Notes: generated from the sequence alone by a model not told the origin. A stretch of DNA of 64,000 bases from Lytechinus pictus (GCF_037042905.1 NW_026974140.1:14372001-14436000), one strand, 5' to 3'; shown: positions 11,401 to 26,400, counted from the first letter of the stretch. Translations and numbers: made by a program.

Positions 11401-14400
11401 GACCTCGCTGGCCACTCCATACGCTCAATCCCCTGGCCCTCAAGGAACTCGGTCACCACCCTAGCTCGGTGGGCACGGGCATTGTCATCCATGAAAATGA
11501 TGTTTTGTCCCACATTTTCTGCAAATGGCACCACTATAGGTTCAAGGACCTCATCCCTGGACCTCATCCCTGTACCTCACTCCTGTCATTGCTCCCCCTG
11601 GGACCACGTAGAGACGAGTACGGTTGGCGTAGGTGATGCCTCCCCACACCATGACGCTGCCTCCCCCATAACGGTCATGTTCTGCAATACAGGGGTCTGC
11701 AAATCTCTCTCCTGGTCGCCTCCAGACTCTCGAACGTCCATCATTGTGGTCAAGGGAAAATCTGCTCTCATCTGTGAACAGAACTCTACGCCATTGCTGT
11801 CTGGTCCATCTGACATGCTCCCGGGCCCAGTTGAGACGAATTCTTCTGTGAGCAGGGGTGAGTGGGACACACTGAGCTGGCCGTCTGGCATGCATATTGG
11901 CTCTGTGAAGTCGGTTACGGATTGTTTGAGTGGAAACAATCACTCCAGTTGCTGCAGCGAAGTCATTGTTGAGGCGGCGTGCACTGTGAAAGCGGTTGCG
12001 GAGGCTGAGATTCGTCAAGTAGCGATCATCTCTAGGGGTTGTCGAAACTGGTCGGCCACTGCGGGGTCTCTCGGAGTATAGCCCTGTCTCTCGGTGTCTT
12101 TGATTTGCTCTGCTAATGACACTGCGTGACACGCCCATCATTCTGGCTACTCTTCGCTGACTGAGGCCAGCTTCCAGCATCCCTAGGGCAGCTGTATCTT
12201 GGCATTGCTGTTGTCAGCAATTTGTTGATTGTAGAGACTAAAGACAGAAAATGCATTTGAATCCACAGCCAGAGCCCTAGGGATGCTGGAAGCTGGCCTC
12301 AGTCAGCGAAGAGTAGCCAGAATGATGGGCGTGTCACACAGTGTCATTAGCAGAGCAAATCAAAGACACCGAGAGACAGGGCTATACTCCGAGAGACCCC
12401 GCAGTGGCCGACCAGTTTCGACAACCCCTAGAGATGATCGCTACTTGACGAATCTCAGCCTCCGCAACCGCTTTCACAGTGCACGCCGCCTCAACAATGA
12501 CTTCGCTGCAGCAACTGGAGTGATTGTTTCCACTCAAACAATCCGTAACCGACTTCACAGAGCCAATATGCATGCCAGACGGCCAGCTCAGTGTGTCCCA
12601 CTCACCCCTGCTCACAGAAGAATTCGTCTCAACTGGGCCCGGGAGCATGTCAGATGGACCAGACAGCAATGGCGTAGAGTTCTGTTCACAGATGAGAGCA
12701 GATTTTCCCTTGACCACAATGATGGACGTTCGAGAGTCTGGAGGCGACCAGGAGAGAGATTTGCAGACCCCTGTATTGCAGAACATGACCGTTATGGGGG
12801 AGGCAGCGTCATGGTGTGGGGAGGCATCACCTACGCCAACCGTACTCGTCTCTACGTGGTCCCAGGGGGAGCAATGACAGGAGTGAGGTACAGGGATGAG
12901 GTCCAGGGATGAGGTCCTTGAACCTATAGTGGTGCCATTTGCAGAAAATGTGGGACAAAACATCATTTTCATGGATGACAATGCCCGTGCCCACCGAGCT
13001 AGGGTGGTGACCGAGTTCCTTGAGGGCCAGGGGATTGAGCGTATGGAGTGGCCAGCGAGGTCCCCGGACTTAAACCCGATAGAGCACGTCTGGGACAACT
13101 GAAACCACCCATGCGTGAAATTGATTACAGCGTGTTTAAGGACATTTAGGACAGTTGTACTGAGGTATTTCCAGAAATAAAACACCTTGTATAAAATCTT
13201 TATGTACGTTTTAAAAAGTGGTCCTTTTTTTGAGTAGTGTATTTACTAACTAATTTTTACAATTGTCCATCAAATTGAATAGCTCAAGGAAGAATGAAGT
13301 TTATCAAATTTGAACAGAATTGGCACTTACTGGAATCCCATTAATGATTTCCAATCTTGATAATGAATAACTCACATGAAATTATTTTTTAAATATTCAA
13401 TGCATTGCCTGCTGACTTTAGAAAACTCGCCAGAAAATTCAATTCATTTCACATGTCGCGCCAGCACAGTCAATCACATCACCCAACACAGTCACAAGCA
13501 CAGCTCAATCACCGCAACACACATCGAAGTACAGACGCTATCACTTCCGTATCACTGCCGTATCACTCACCAAAAAACCCAGCCGAAATACAAATTATGT
13601 CATTAAAATTGATTTATCTGCGCCATATTTCCTAAGCACGCGACAGATTAGTTCAGATTCCGGAAGCGGGGTCCCCGAAAATGCACTAAAAATGAAGAAA
13701 TCCGTGATCTTTTCCGAGTTTGCAAACTTTATTTTCTCGGTAATTTATGATCGTATCTTCAAAATTCCAATAAAAACCAAATCAGAATTGTTTTCTTTCT
13801 TGCAGTTACGGCGATATCGGACTTTGCAATTGTTTTATGAAGTTGCGAGAGAGATCCCAGAACAAATCGCTCGCCAATCTTGTGAATTTTTTTGCTATTC
13901 AGCGCCCATAAAAATAGTAATTATGAAGAAAATTGATGCTGCAATAAAAAAGGGAAGCGGGCGCGGACGATAAACATCACAATTTTTTTTTTCTTTCTTT
14001 TTAGCCAATTTTTGAAAATAGTAAATAGTAAAAAATTTCATGCGGCGGCCAAAATAGATGCGCGCGAGGACGATCTACTACTTTCTTTTTTTACTTGGCC
14101 TTTATAGATATCGTTTATAAAATGTAGATATAGGGGTAATCAAGTATCACTGACAAGTCTTAGGTCGTATGATCAAGGTCAAATGTCATTTATTGTCAAT
14201 GAACGTAGTATTGTATCATATGAATGGTGTTTTTTTGTGAATAATTTTTTATAGTAGTTTTCAAAGTCAAGTCCACCCCAGGAAAATGCCGACGTTAGAA
14301 AACTCGCCAGAAAATTCAATTCATTTCACAAATTCACATGTCGCGCCAGCACAGTCAATCACATCACCCCAGCACACATGCATTCACCCAACACAGTCAT

Positions 14401-17400
14401 AATCACAGTCAATCACCGCAACACACATCGAAGTACAGGCGCTATCACTCACCAAAAAACCCTGCTGAAATACAAATTACGTCATTAAAATTGATTTATC
14501 TGCACCATATTTCCAAAGCACGCGACGGATTAGTTCAGATTCAGGAAGCAGGGTCCCCGAAAATGCACTAAAAATGAAGAAATCCGTGATCTTTTCCGAG
14601 TTTGCAAACTTTATTTTCTCGCTAATTTATGATCATATCTTCAAAATTCAAATAAAAAACCAAATCAGAATTTTGTTCTTTCTTGCAGTTACGGCGATAT
14701 TCGGACTTTGCAATTGTTTTATGAAGTTGCGAGAAAGATCCCAGAGCACATGAGAGCAAATCGCTTGCCAATCTTGTGAATTTTTTTCGCTATTCAGCAG
14801 CCATAAAAATAGTAAATATCAAGAAAATTGATTCTGCAATAAAAAAGGGAAGCGGGCGCGTACGAGAAACATCACAATTTTTAAAATTTTTTAGCCAATT
14901 TTTTAAAATAGTAAATAGTAAAAAAAAAATTCATGCGGCGGCCAAAATAGATGCGCGCGAGGACGATCAACTACTTTCTTTTTTTACTTGGCCTTATATT
15001 TACCAACCGTTTTCTTTGCCTCGCACTTGTCGTATACCCCTCCACGAAAAACAGTTATTTTTGTGCATGACAAATTACATCATGATTCCGGATGCCCGCC
15101 GGATGGGTAAAGATTATTCTTCATTATAATGATGTTAGAAAGAATTTGTGTGATTTTTTCTTCATATATCACATGCATATATTCTAAGTTTTTGTTTGCT
15201 TTTTTCATATCGAATCTGAGCAGATGTTGGTAATAAATTTGTGTTTGATAACTTATTTTACTTTTTCTTGTTAGCTGCATGTTCCAAGGCACTTTCTGAT
15301 ATTATGCTCGTTCGTATCGTGACGCTCATCATCAAGTTCTATCGATGCGCTGCCGATCGTCGACGGCTCTACTCACTGTAAACCTCGCGCAATGGTACCT
15401 TTTTGAGAACTAGCCGTCGACGATCACCCACAATACACCAAACCTCATCATTCGATCGAAGAAGCTGATGTGATTGAAATTCGGCAAATCAGGCCCATAT
15501 TTCCGTTAGAAAATATATCATTTGTTAATTTAATGCAAACTATGTTATATGATATTTTAAGCATTTTTTGTCATTTTAGAGATAAATAAGGTAAAAGTTG
15601 ATTTTGTTTGCCTTGTTTTTGCAATCTTGTTCTATGTATTGCTCTGTGAAATTGAATTGCGGAAGTCTTATGGTACGAAATTGTTTTCGAACACAGTAAT
15701 ATGCGCGTCCGGAATCATGATAGTGTCCGGTAATACAATACGTGACTATACTATGGGCCTGGTCCCCTTTTGAAAATTCCTGATTCTCAAATTTTAACAT
15801 TGCGATGTTGCTGTGATGACAATGTGTGTGATGCTGTGCCTTTGGCAGTTTGGGGGTCGGGTGTCCGTAGCCTGGGGAGTAAAAATCAGTCTACTATACA
15901 TTTTATGGCCACCAGCTGTTTCCAGCTGTCAAAATTGCTGTCACACAGTTAACTTTCTCTTTGCGCTTTTTTTATGACGAGCGCCTTGGGCCATTGTTTA
16001 CTCCATCCCTTCTCGGACGGTGACAGTCATCGCTTGATCTATGGCCCTCTTTCGACCAGATGCGGTCATGTAAGCTCGATTGCTGCGATCAGGGAAAGTC
16101 CCTGCATTACCTATAATGCAATGCACAATTCATTTCCGGTTTTCAATACATTATTTCACACTGTCAATATTATGTGATCATCAGAAAAAATCCTATTAAA
16201 TTTCTGGAATTTTACGCCAAAATGAAAATCAACTTCTGACTGAAGGTAAGCACGACTATCGACATCAATTATATGATAGCATTAGGTGGGGGATTCAAAA
16301 TTTTGAAACTCATAAAATATGCTAATTTATGCGTATTTTTAATAATTCAGATAAAATGCTTCTTCTTTAATTGTTGACCGATTTTGATTTTTTTTCTTCC
16401 ATCTGGTAGAACTTCATAAGGTTCACCAAACTTCTGCATACAATTTTGAAATTTTCAGTAGAAAATTATTTATACAAATTTATGCAAAATGTATTCATAA
16501 ATCACAGAAAATTCCACTTCTTCTTTATTTTTGTTCCAACTGAGAGCTACATGAGGATCACCAAGGTTCTACACATAGTTTAGAAATTTTGACTAGAAAA
16601 TTATTTATGCTTAATTTATATGAAATTTATTCTTAATTTATATGAAATTTATTCATAGATCACAAAAAAAGTAATTTCTTCATCAATTCCAATTCTATAT
16701 CCTCAATTTATGTCACCAATGTAATTCACTACAGTGTCAACTGGGCTGAAATTAAAATTGTGTTAAATTTCGTTGCGAGATGCCGGATGAGCTCCAAATC
16801 ATTGATGTGCTAGTTTGCTGTAGATATACTGATCTGCACGGTGATGTCAATGCATTTTGTGAACGGTTGTTCGCGATGTACGTAAAAAATATGTTTATGC
16901 ACGCCCGTTTTCTTGTTTCTGCAATCATTTTCATATCGCTAACATTCCCTGCTGTGTGTTGCTTTTGATAGAGTGAACGAACAACATCGCAATGTGTAGG
17001 AGCAGCGCACAATTGATTTCCGCTGTCCATCAGTGACGTGTTTTACGACCGGCTTGATGGGCGTCAGCTGCCAGCGCTCTGTTTATAAAAGGATTAGCAT
17101 TGACAGTCTTCGGCCGAAAGGAGGGGATTCGTTGAATGTCCATTTGTAATAGGTCCATGGTTTGATTCATCCTAATTTTGATATACGCTGAAGTTAGGAC
17201 CACCGCCTTTCCGAATATCACGATTGGAAACAGCTGTATTTCGGCTTTGATCTTGGCGTCATCATGCAAATTCTCAGTCAGACATCGCTTTGCCTGCTTG
17301 GCTTCACCGTAATATAGTCTGAAGTTAGCGACCAAAATCACGTGAACATGCGGCAAAGAAACTGGTGAGCTCTTTAAATAATCTGCTTTAAAACTTCAGG

Positions 17401-20400
17401 CCATATCAAAACTACAGTGAAGCTAGGCAGTCAAAGCAAAGCGATGTCTTGACTGAGAATTCAAAACCAAAATACCACCGTTCCTGATTGTGATATTTGG
17501 AAAAGCAGTGGGTCATATTGATTTTGAAGTTTGAACTGAGACTGAGAGACTTGCTATGACATTTGTGAACAATTACTAGTGGGGAAATTTGCTCGAAATC
17601 GGCCGGTGTGAAACTGCATTAGTGCCTACTGGTACTACATGTATATCTGATGAGTGGGAGTGTTTTGATAGTGGATCGTAGACTTGGAGTCTACTCTAAT
17701 TGATTTTTTTGCATATTCCATGATCATGCATGATTGTTAACTAGAGAGAAATAAACCATAATTTCTGAGGAATTTTTTGGTAAAATTTCTGGCATTTGAT
17801 TTGACTACTAGTATTAGATCTAAGTAAGTGTAGCCAACGTAGTTCATCGGAACAAGCGATAGAACAGAGTTTGACTCTGTACTCTGTTTCACTGCTTGAA
17901 AACATGACCCATTGCTTTTTTACAACAAAAAAAGTGACAAATCAGCATCGTGTTAGCTTGTCTAATAAGAAATTTTTGTGAAAAATTACTCTTTTTTTTT
18001 TCAAGTGAGCATTGATGTTATATTGAAATCACTTAATGCCATTGAAGAAATAGTTTGTATGTAGTTGGCATTCATGAAAATGTGAAAGAGATGGTAGAAA
18101 TATGAGGTTATTTGTTCAAATTCATTTTATGTTTCTGCTAGTTATTACAACTGGTGAACAAATCTTCCATAAAAATGTTGACATTAATTTTCTCTTCTCT
18201 TTTTAGATGGCAATGAGGAAGAGGCCCCGAGTGCAACTTCCCCAACGTAAGTTCATTTAATAATGTTGAATGAGCATACTTGAGTTATTATGTTCTTGTA
18301 TGTATTAAGTTATATGTTGCAAATACATGTAGGTTCTATTGTAGTGTTCTGTTTTCTAAATTTTCTATAGGATGAGATGGAACTTTTTACTTGTACAAGT
18401 ACTTTGTTTTACATGTATATACTTTGAAAATATCACTTTTTAAAAATAATTTTGATTAACAAAAATTGAATTCTCATCCATGCACACTGTTTAATAATTG
18501 GAGTTGACTTGACCAAGGAGGAACTAACAGAATATTGCAAAAAATGATGGAGATGGGTATTGTAGTGTATGGGAGAATACAGTTAACAGCTGTTAATTTG
18601 CTCTAAAAGTAATATTCTCTTTACTTTGTTGCTGGGCTAGCAGCATGCTTTCAAGAAGTCTGCATTATCATTATCATTGATATTATCTAATCATGCTGAT
18701 ACTATCGTTTCACTCAGTGTGGCGGCCAAACCCAGTTCACTGTCAGCTGATGCTCCTCCATTTATGAGCAAGGTGTCTACTGCTGAAGACCCGGGAAAGG
18801 AACCACAGGTAATGATTCATAAAGTAGGGTGTTGAGGGAAAGAGGCCAGGGATTGGGGATGTAGAGGGGGGGGGGGGGGGAGAGCTGGGAGATGGCGGAT
18901 GAGGAAATTAAAATTCAAGTCTATTGATATGAAATCTTAAGTATTGGATTAAAAATGAATACCAATAACAAAAGGAAGGGAAATAAAGGTGACACAGGTT
19001 TGGAGGGGGGGGGGGGGGTGGGTTGAGTGAAATTTTGATCTCTTTAAATATTTTCTGAAGTTCAAAGAATATTAACATTGACCCCTCCCCTGTGCAGAAA
19101 TTAAGATCATTCCCTATTGCCCACAAAATTCAATTGATGTCAAATTCTCCATCATTGCTTGATTCCATGGAACTGTAATTTTGTTTCAACTTTCAACTTA
19201 CTCCAATGGTAGTAGATACCATCAATAGTATTGTTCCCTATGGAGTTGATGTACATATATCCAACAAGAACATATTTAAAGGAGAAGTCCACATTGATGT
19301 CAAGTTAATTTTGATAAAAGCAGATAAATGAAGAAACATTGTTTGGAGAAAATTCACTTTCTCTGAAGTTTGAAATGATTTTGTATTTGCATGAAGGATA
19401 TAATCAAACTAGTTCATACAAGCTTCGTTGGAAATATATGTATATTCGTTCTTCATGGACCATACAAAATTATCGATTGTGGAATCATAGCCACTTGCAT
19501 ATCATTTCATGATATCAAAATCTTAACAATCAAAAGCTCTTGCCTCTGTTATTATTTTGCAAAGTAGTAAAAATCCTAATAAACTTACATGTATGTGTCT
19601 CTCATTTCTGATTATATTAAAACCAAATATATGTCAAGCCAGTTAAGGTGAGCTTTCCCATTAATTCATTAAATTCATATTTTTCTTTAGGAACCTATGC
19701 AAGTTGATGCTCAACCTGAGGAGAGACCTGCCGAGATGCCGACTAGTAAAGCCGATGATGGGGATGATGATAGCGATGAAGACGATGATAGCGATGAAGA
19801 TAGTGATGAAGACCAGGTCGAGGTCACCATTGGTCCTATCAAGACTGGTCCAACAACTCCTCATGTGTAAGTCCAGACATGACTCACTTTAATGCCTTAT
19901 ACCTCAGTCACATTTGCTCTACGGCGAGTAAAAAAATGTTGTTTTTACATTTTTTTGTACCAGCTACATATACATGTACCGGTAGGTGGTTTGAATAAAG
20001 TTGAATGAAACGGCCACCATAGAACAAATGTGACTGAGGTAGTGCTGTTGTACCTGGGTCCTGTTATAATTTTAATTGACAAGGTTTGATTTAGTCTTTC
20101 ATTTACAATAAGTTGTATTACCCATTCTTTCTTTAATGTTACAGGACACAGACTAAAAACTATTATTTTTAATGAAGTCTTGATGATAAAAATACCAATA
20201 TGCTTATACAGTGCGTATCAAAAAAAAGTTTACACTTTGAAAAAATCCTGTAAATTTATACATTTGTTATATCCTGAAGATTTTTCCATATTTTAACATT
20301 GGTACAGATCCATTTAAGCAAATGACGATATAACTGTCGAAAAATATTTCCGCTTGAGTGAGCACCACTTACTTTTGAAAATTTAGTGAAAAATGATTTG

Positions 20401-23400
20401 CGCAGAACTTTGAAATAGTTATGCAAATAAAAGTAGACCTTAATCATGAAGAAAACGTGGAATTTAGCTAGTAAAATTGATTTGAAGATATCTTTTACCT
20501 TTTTAAACTTGTTTCCTTGCCCAAAACACTTCGAAGAGTGCATTGCGCCCCACCCCACTCCCCCACACACCGAGGCCATCGAGACGAATTTGCTTTACAC
20601 TGAGCTGTGATTTACATGAAATGGCTTAGGCTTGATTTTAATTTTGTTAATCATTGGCAAGCTTGGGAAAAGTGTGGAGAAACAAGTATTAAATGAAAAA
20701 TGAAATGTAAACCCACTTTAATTGATAAAAACTCAGTGAAAAAATGCTGGAGATGTCTGATATAAACTTTTGTTCAGATTCAGTTATGTCCTCAGATCCA
20801 GCTGGCACAGAAAGGGTAAAGGTTGTGCTTACTAATTGTTGAAATTTCAATTTGGGTGACAAAATTGTTACAAAATGCTTAAATATATCTGTTTTCTTTC
20901 AATTGACTAAAAGTGCAAGATAAATGTATGAGAAATTTTTCGCAGGGTAAGTTTGATTTCGCCCTTTCCCCTTGACACAGCGTGAAAACGAGCATTTCTG
21001 CGCAAACAGATTTCTGCAAGCTTTACAAAAATGGACAGTGCTCACTCAAGTGTAACATTCTGTCAAAACTTTTACTTTCATTGGATAGATGAGACCCAAA
21101 CCCAAGATTATATGTGAAAAAATTACCCACATGTTGTATTTTTTTTGAATTCCCAGGGCTTTTTCAAAGTGTAAACTTTTTTTTGATACGCATTGTATAT
21201 CGGATATCACAGGCAAAATCATCCCTCTGCACTCTTTGAAAGGGATAGTAAAGTCAAGAAAAATGAAAGTAAATTGCCTTAAATCAAATAAGTAAGCTGG
21301 ACAGAATCAAGTTCTCCTGCGAGTATAATGTGATAATGATTGAATATGAAGTAATGAAATAAATTGTCTGCTCCAATGATAAATCAGTATGTTTTCTAGT
21401 TGATTGAATGTATATGATTGATTTGATATATGTTTTGTTGATTTTATCTTGATATTGTAGGACTAAGGACTAAGAATCTGGAGATAGCCCTAGTCGAAGT
21501 GTTTTGTCATAAATCTTTTTTTTAAAATCATGTCGACCTTGCTTTCATGTACTAACTGCCTGATTACATTAAATTGTCCTCTCTCTTTCAGCCCATATGG
21601 ACAAACTGTGGCGAAACATTCCCCATACACAAAGGTTGCAACACCAACTACTCAACCATGTAAGTATAAACGTTGCTGAACATTTACCCTTTTTTAATTA
21701 TTTGTATATTTCAGATTATAGAAGCTATATATGGAAATCAATTGGTCTGCATTTATTTATTATTTATTGAAAGCCATTGTTTACAAGTTTAACGGTACCC
21801 TCAAATGTGCTAAATATTAATGCATTCTCCATTTCCATCACTATGTATGGCAGAATTTATGTAGTGAACATTAGAATCCAACTACAACATTTAAGTATTT
21901 CTGACATTAATAGTTCAGGGATGCTCTGATAAAAGTATGAAATCCTACTTCTTTCGAAATATATGTTTTTTTAATGAAAAAGGTAAATTATGAGTAGATT
22001 TCCTATTTTTATCACTTCTGATTGACACCTATGTGTGTTATTTTTCCATTTCAGCATCAACACCAGCTGCATCTCATCCTAAACCAGTAGGAAAAGGTCT
22101 GGATATAGAGGCAGAGAGCAACATTAATGGGGTTGGTTTGTATTCTTATGAGCTTGAAGCTCAGGAAGAGAAACCATGGAGAAAACCAGGTAAGTCAGCT
22201 CTGGCACTTGTATCTAGATTAATGAAATAAAATAAAAATGGCTTTCTGTCGCTTATAAACTATAGGCTTTATTTGGCTTTATTATTGTATTAGATTCATA
22301 AAACCTTGATTGGAGTAATCTTTTTATGTCCATCTTATAGTCAGTTTATTTCAAAATTGATTATTGTATTCCCTGTACATGACAGACAGTACACTTTCAA
22401 ATACATAGTTCTTTAGATGTTTCACATATAAGATATCTATGACTTTAATTTATAAGTTTGAATGATAATGGTTTATATATAATTCATTGGTAGGCCACCA
22501 AGAATAAAAAATGCCCAATTATCAATTTGACGATGCATATGTACTAGGAATTTTGGTGTGAACTCAAGAATAAGTTCTCTGTGAAATACCACTTGTTTAT
22601 TTATCCATTTTTAGTTACTTTTCACAAAAAATGTTCCCCTCAATGTGTAACAATTTCATTGCTACTATCTACTTAATGTAATGATTTTATAATTAAATAT
22701 AACATACTAGGTCTGCAATAACTGAACACCCCCTGACCTGTGACCTTTGACCCCTCACTACAGGTGCTGATCTGACTGATTATTTCAACTATGGTTTCAA
22801 TGAGGAATCATGGGTAGCGTATTGTGAGAAACAGAGGAGAATAAGATCAGAAACCGGTGGAGTTTCATTACCAGTTAAGAATTTTGTAAGTCTGAAATCA
22901 TTGTTAGTCATTGTTATTTGAGGACTAGTACCCTCTTCAAAGTTTGTATGTGTTGGACATCTGGGAATTAATTGATTAGATGATCAAGGCTTTCAGCATA
23001 ACCACTCTTTGCAAAAAAAGAAACATTGTTTTAAATAATGGAATTGAGTTTCAGGTTTCATCTTCAATCAGGTGAATCATTTTATCAGTTATTCATCTTT
23101 ATTTCTTATTAGTTTTAAGAAGGAATAAATCATGTCAGAAATTTCTCTCTTAAGATTCTGATGGAACCAGTCGGAATCAGGCATTCTGATTGATGGATTT
23201 CAGAAACTTGAACTCTTGAAAAAAAATAATCATGGATTTTCATGTTCCTCAACAGCTGGAATTAAGTTTTGAAAAAGAGTTTTTAGGCAATAAATATATC
23301 ATAATTTAGTATTGACAGATCTGTCCTTTGTTTTATGCTTCAGGGGCACGTTGCATTATATTGTTTAAGATGTGTATCTATTTCCTTCTTTCTCTCTACA

Positions 23401-26400
23401 TCACAGATGCCATACACACCAACCCCAGTTTCTAGGGAGCCTACTTCGCCTGATGGTCGTAAGTTATATATCATCAACTATTATTGTTAGAAATCATTCA
23501 AAATTGATACCATTGCCAATGTTTGTGTGCTTTCAAACTCATCAGCAGTCATTGTAATACCTCAACTGAAGTGTTCATGAAAATGGAGGGGATGGATAAT
23601 GGCCAAGCACAGCTTCTGTACAGAAGATAATTGATTACTTGTGGAAATGAGTTCATGAATATGATGAGTATATGAGAAAGTTTATATCATTTATGAATTA
23701 AAGAATGAGATCATTATCAATGAGGGAGATTTCCGTCATCCTTTTGTAATAAAAAAGAAGTTTGTCATGTGTTTTAGTTCTTTAAGTTTCTCTATGAGAA
23801 GGTGAAGGTCACCTTTAGATTCTTTCAATCTTCAAAACTCTTCATCATAGTACAATAAATGCATTTGGGAGTGAACAGAAGCAAAAAGAAATAAAGTAGC
23901 TCATGAACAGAAAATTCTACTTTGTTTCCCTGCTGCAACAGAAGTATCTCAGCCACCAAGAAGTCAGTTCCGTCGGAGGGACAGCATGGGTAGCACATCA
24001 AGCTACAAATCAATTAAGGAGAGAGAGTCGTCTTACTTGGCTAGCTCAGGGACTTCAACCAAGCCATCTTACTCCTCCATCTCTACTGTGGGTGGCAGAG
24101 GAGTACACAAAGATAACAAGGAAAATATGGGAGGTTCTATCACTGTGTTAGGAGCAACCAGTACGGCAACACCAGAATAGTGAGTTGAACGTTTTGTCTT
24201 GTTATTCCATGTTGTAAGATCATTTTAGATATGGAATTTTATTTTGCCGACTTCAGTAAAATGTATTTTAGGCAACCTCCTATCCATAATGATCACCTTT
24301 CTATAGTGATGTATAGATGAATACTTTGATTGCTTTAGCCTCATGGATTTATGCAACAATTTATTGTTATTATTTGGTTGGCATCACCTGTGCATGGGGG
24401 GTAAAAAGCAAACTGAATCACAATTTATTATTATTTGGTTGGCATCACCTGTGCATGGGGGGTAAAAAGCAAACTGAATCACAATTTATTATTATTTGGT
24501 TGGCATCACCTGTGCATGGGGGGTAAAAAGCAAACTGAATCACAATTTATTATTATTTGGTTGGCATCACCTGTGCATGGGGGGTAAAAAGCAAACTGAA
24601 TCACAATTTATTATTATTTGGTTGGCATCACCTGTGCATGGGGGGTAAAAAGCAAACTGAATCACAATTTATTGTTATTATTTGGTTGGCATCACCTGTG
24701 CATGGGGGGTAAAAAGCAAACTGAATCACAATTTATTGTTATTATTTGGTTGGCATCACCTGTGCATGGGGGGTAAAAAGCAAACTGAATCACAATTTAT
24801 TGTTATTATTTGGTTGGCATCACCTGTGCATGGGGGGTAAAAAGCAAACTGAATCACAATTTATTGTTATTATTTGGTTGGCATCACCTGTGCATGGGGG
24901 GTAAAAAGCAAACTGAATCACAATTTATTGTTATTATTTGGTTGGCATCACCTGTGCATGGGGGGTAAAAAGCAAACTGAATCACAATTTATTATTATTT
25001 GGTTGGCATCACCTGTGCATGGGGGGTAAAAAGCAAACTGAATCACAATTTATTATTATTTGGTTGGCATCACCTGTGCATGGGGGGTAAAAAGCAAACT
25101 GAATCACAATTTATTATTATTTGGTTGGCATCACCTGTGCATGGGGGGTAAAAAGCAAACTGAATCACAATTTATTATTATTTGGTTGGCATCACCTGTG
25201 CATGGGGGGTAAAAAGCAAACTGAATCACAATTTATTGTTATTATTTGGTTGGCATCACCTGTGCATGGGGGGTAAAAAGCAAACTGAATCACAATTTAT
25301 TGTTATTATTTGGTTGGCATCACCTGTGCATGGGGGGTAAAAAGCAAACTGAATCACAATTTATTGTTATTATTTGGTTGGCATCACCTGTGCATGGGGG
25401 GTAAAAAGCAAACTGAATCACAATTTATTGTTATTATTTGGTTGGCATCACCTGTGCATGGGGGGTAAAAAGCAAACTGAATCACAATTTATTGTTATTA
25501 TTTGGTTGGCATCACCTGTGCATGGGGGGTAAAAAGCAAACTGAATCACAATTTATTATTATTTGGTTGGCATCACCTGTGCATGGGGGGTAAAAAGCAA
25601 ACTGAATCACAATTTATTATTATTTGGTTGGCATCACCTGTGCATGGGGGGTAAAAAGCAAACTGAATCACAATTTATTATTATTTGGTTGGCATCACCT
25701 GTGCATGGGGGGTAAAAAGCAAACTGAATCACAATTTATTATTATTTGGTTGGCATCACCTGTGCATGGGGGGTAAAAAGCAAACTGAATCACAATTTAT
25801 TATTATTTGGTTGGCATCACCTGTGCATGGGGGGTAAAAAGCAAACTGAATCACAATTTATTATTATTTGGTTGGCATCACCTGTGCATGGGGGGTAAAA
25901 AGCAAACTGAATCACAATTTATTATTATTTGGTTGGCATCACCTGTGCATGGGGGGTAAAAAGCAAACTGAATCACAATTCATTATTATTTGGTTGGCAT
26001 CACCTGTGCATGGGGGGTAAAAAGCAAACTGAATCACAATTTATTATTCTTGTCATTTGGTTGGCATCACCTGTGCATGGGGGGTAAAAAGCAAACTGAA
26101 TCACAATTTATTGTTATTATTTGGTTGGCATCACCTGTGCATGGGGGGTAAAAAGCAAACTGAATCACAATTTATTATTATTTGGTTGGCATCACCTGTG
26201 CATGGGGGGTAAAAAGCAAACTGAATCACAATTTATTGTTATTATTTGGTTGGCATCACCTGTGCATGGGGGGTAAAAAGCAAACTGAATCACAATTTAT
26301 TGTTATTATTTGGTTGGCATCACCTGTGCATGGGGGGTAAAAAGCAAACTGAATCACAATTTATTGTTATTATTTGGTTGGCATCACCTGTGCATGGGGG

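Larger units (their letters stand above)
10929..13239. mobile_element. Tc1-like transposon, inverted head-to-head dimer
   Basis: Flanked by TA (10927-10928 and 13240-13241). The outer ends are inverted repeats starting CACTACTCAAAAAAAG (10929) and ending CTTTTTTTGAGTAGTG (13239). The two arms encode the same Tc1-family transposase in opposite directions and meet through a spacer of about 85 bp (about 12191-12275). Arms are nearly identical. The right arm lacks about 293 bp that correspond to left-arm positions about 11075-11367, and differs by a five-base GTTAA near the tip. Both arms share a 13-bp frameshifting duplication. Confidence 0.93.
4889..18206. other. FIP1 intron 1: 13.3-kb repeat nest
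   Basis: No assembled protein-coding gene. The repeats within it are listed separately. The intervals 5900-6500, 6600-7540 and 15430-16330 show only degenerate or AT-rich DNA without recognisable features. Words such as AAGTCGCAAGGAA (7470s and 7950s) and GCCTGCACGAAC (7920s and 10160s) recur, indicating further dispersed repeat fragments. Confidence 0.7.

Noticed and set aside
11242..12081. 279-aa plus-strand frame over the Tc1 element (and its mirror 12382-13185)
   Set aside because: Antisense shadow of the transposase; the transposase motifs read on the other strand.
17030..17356. 108-aa minus-strand frame
   Set aside because: Overlaps one arm of an inverted repeat in FIP1 intron 1, with no recognisable domain or splice context.
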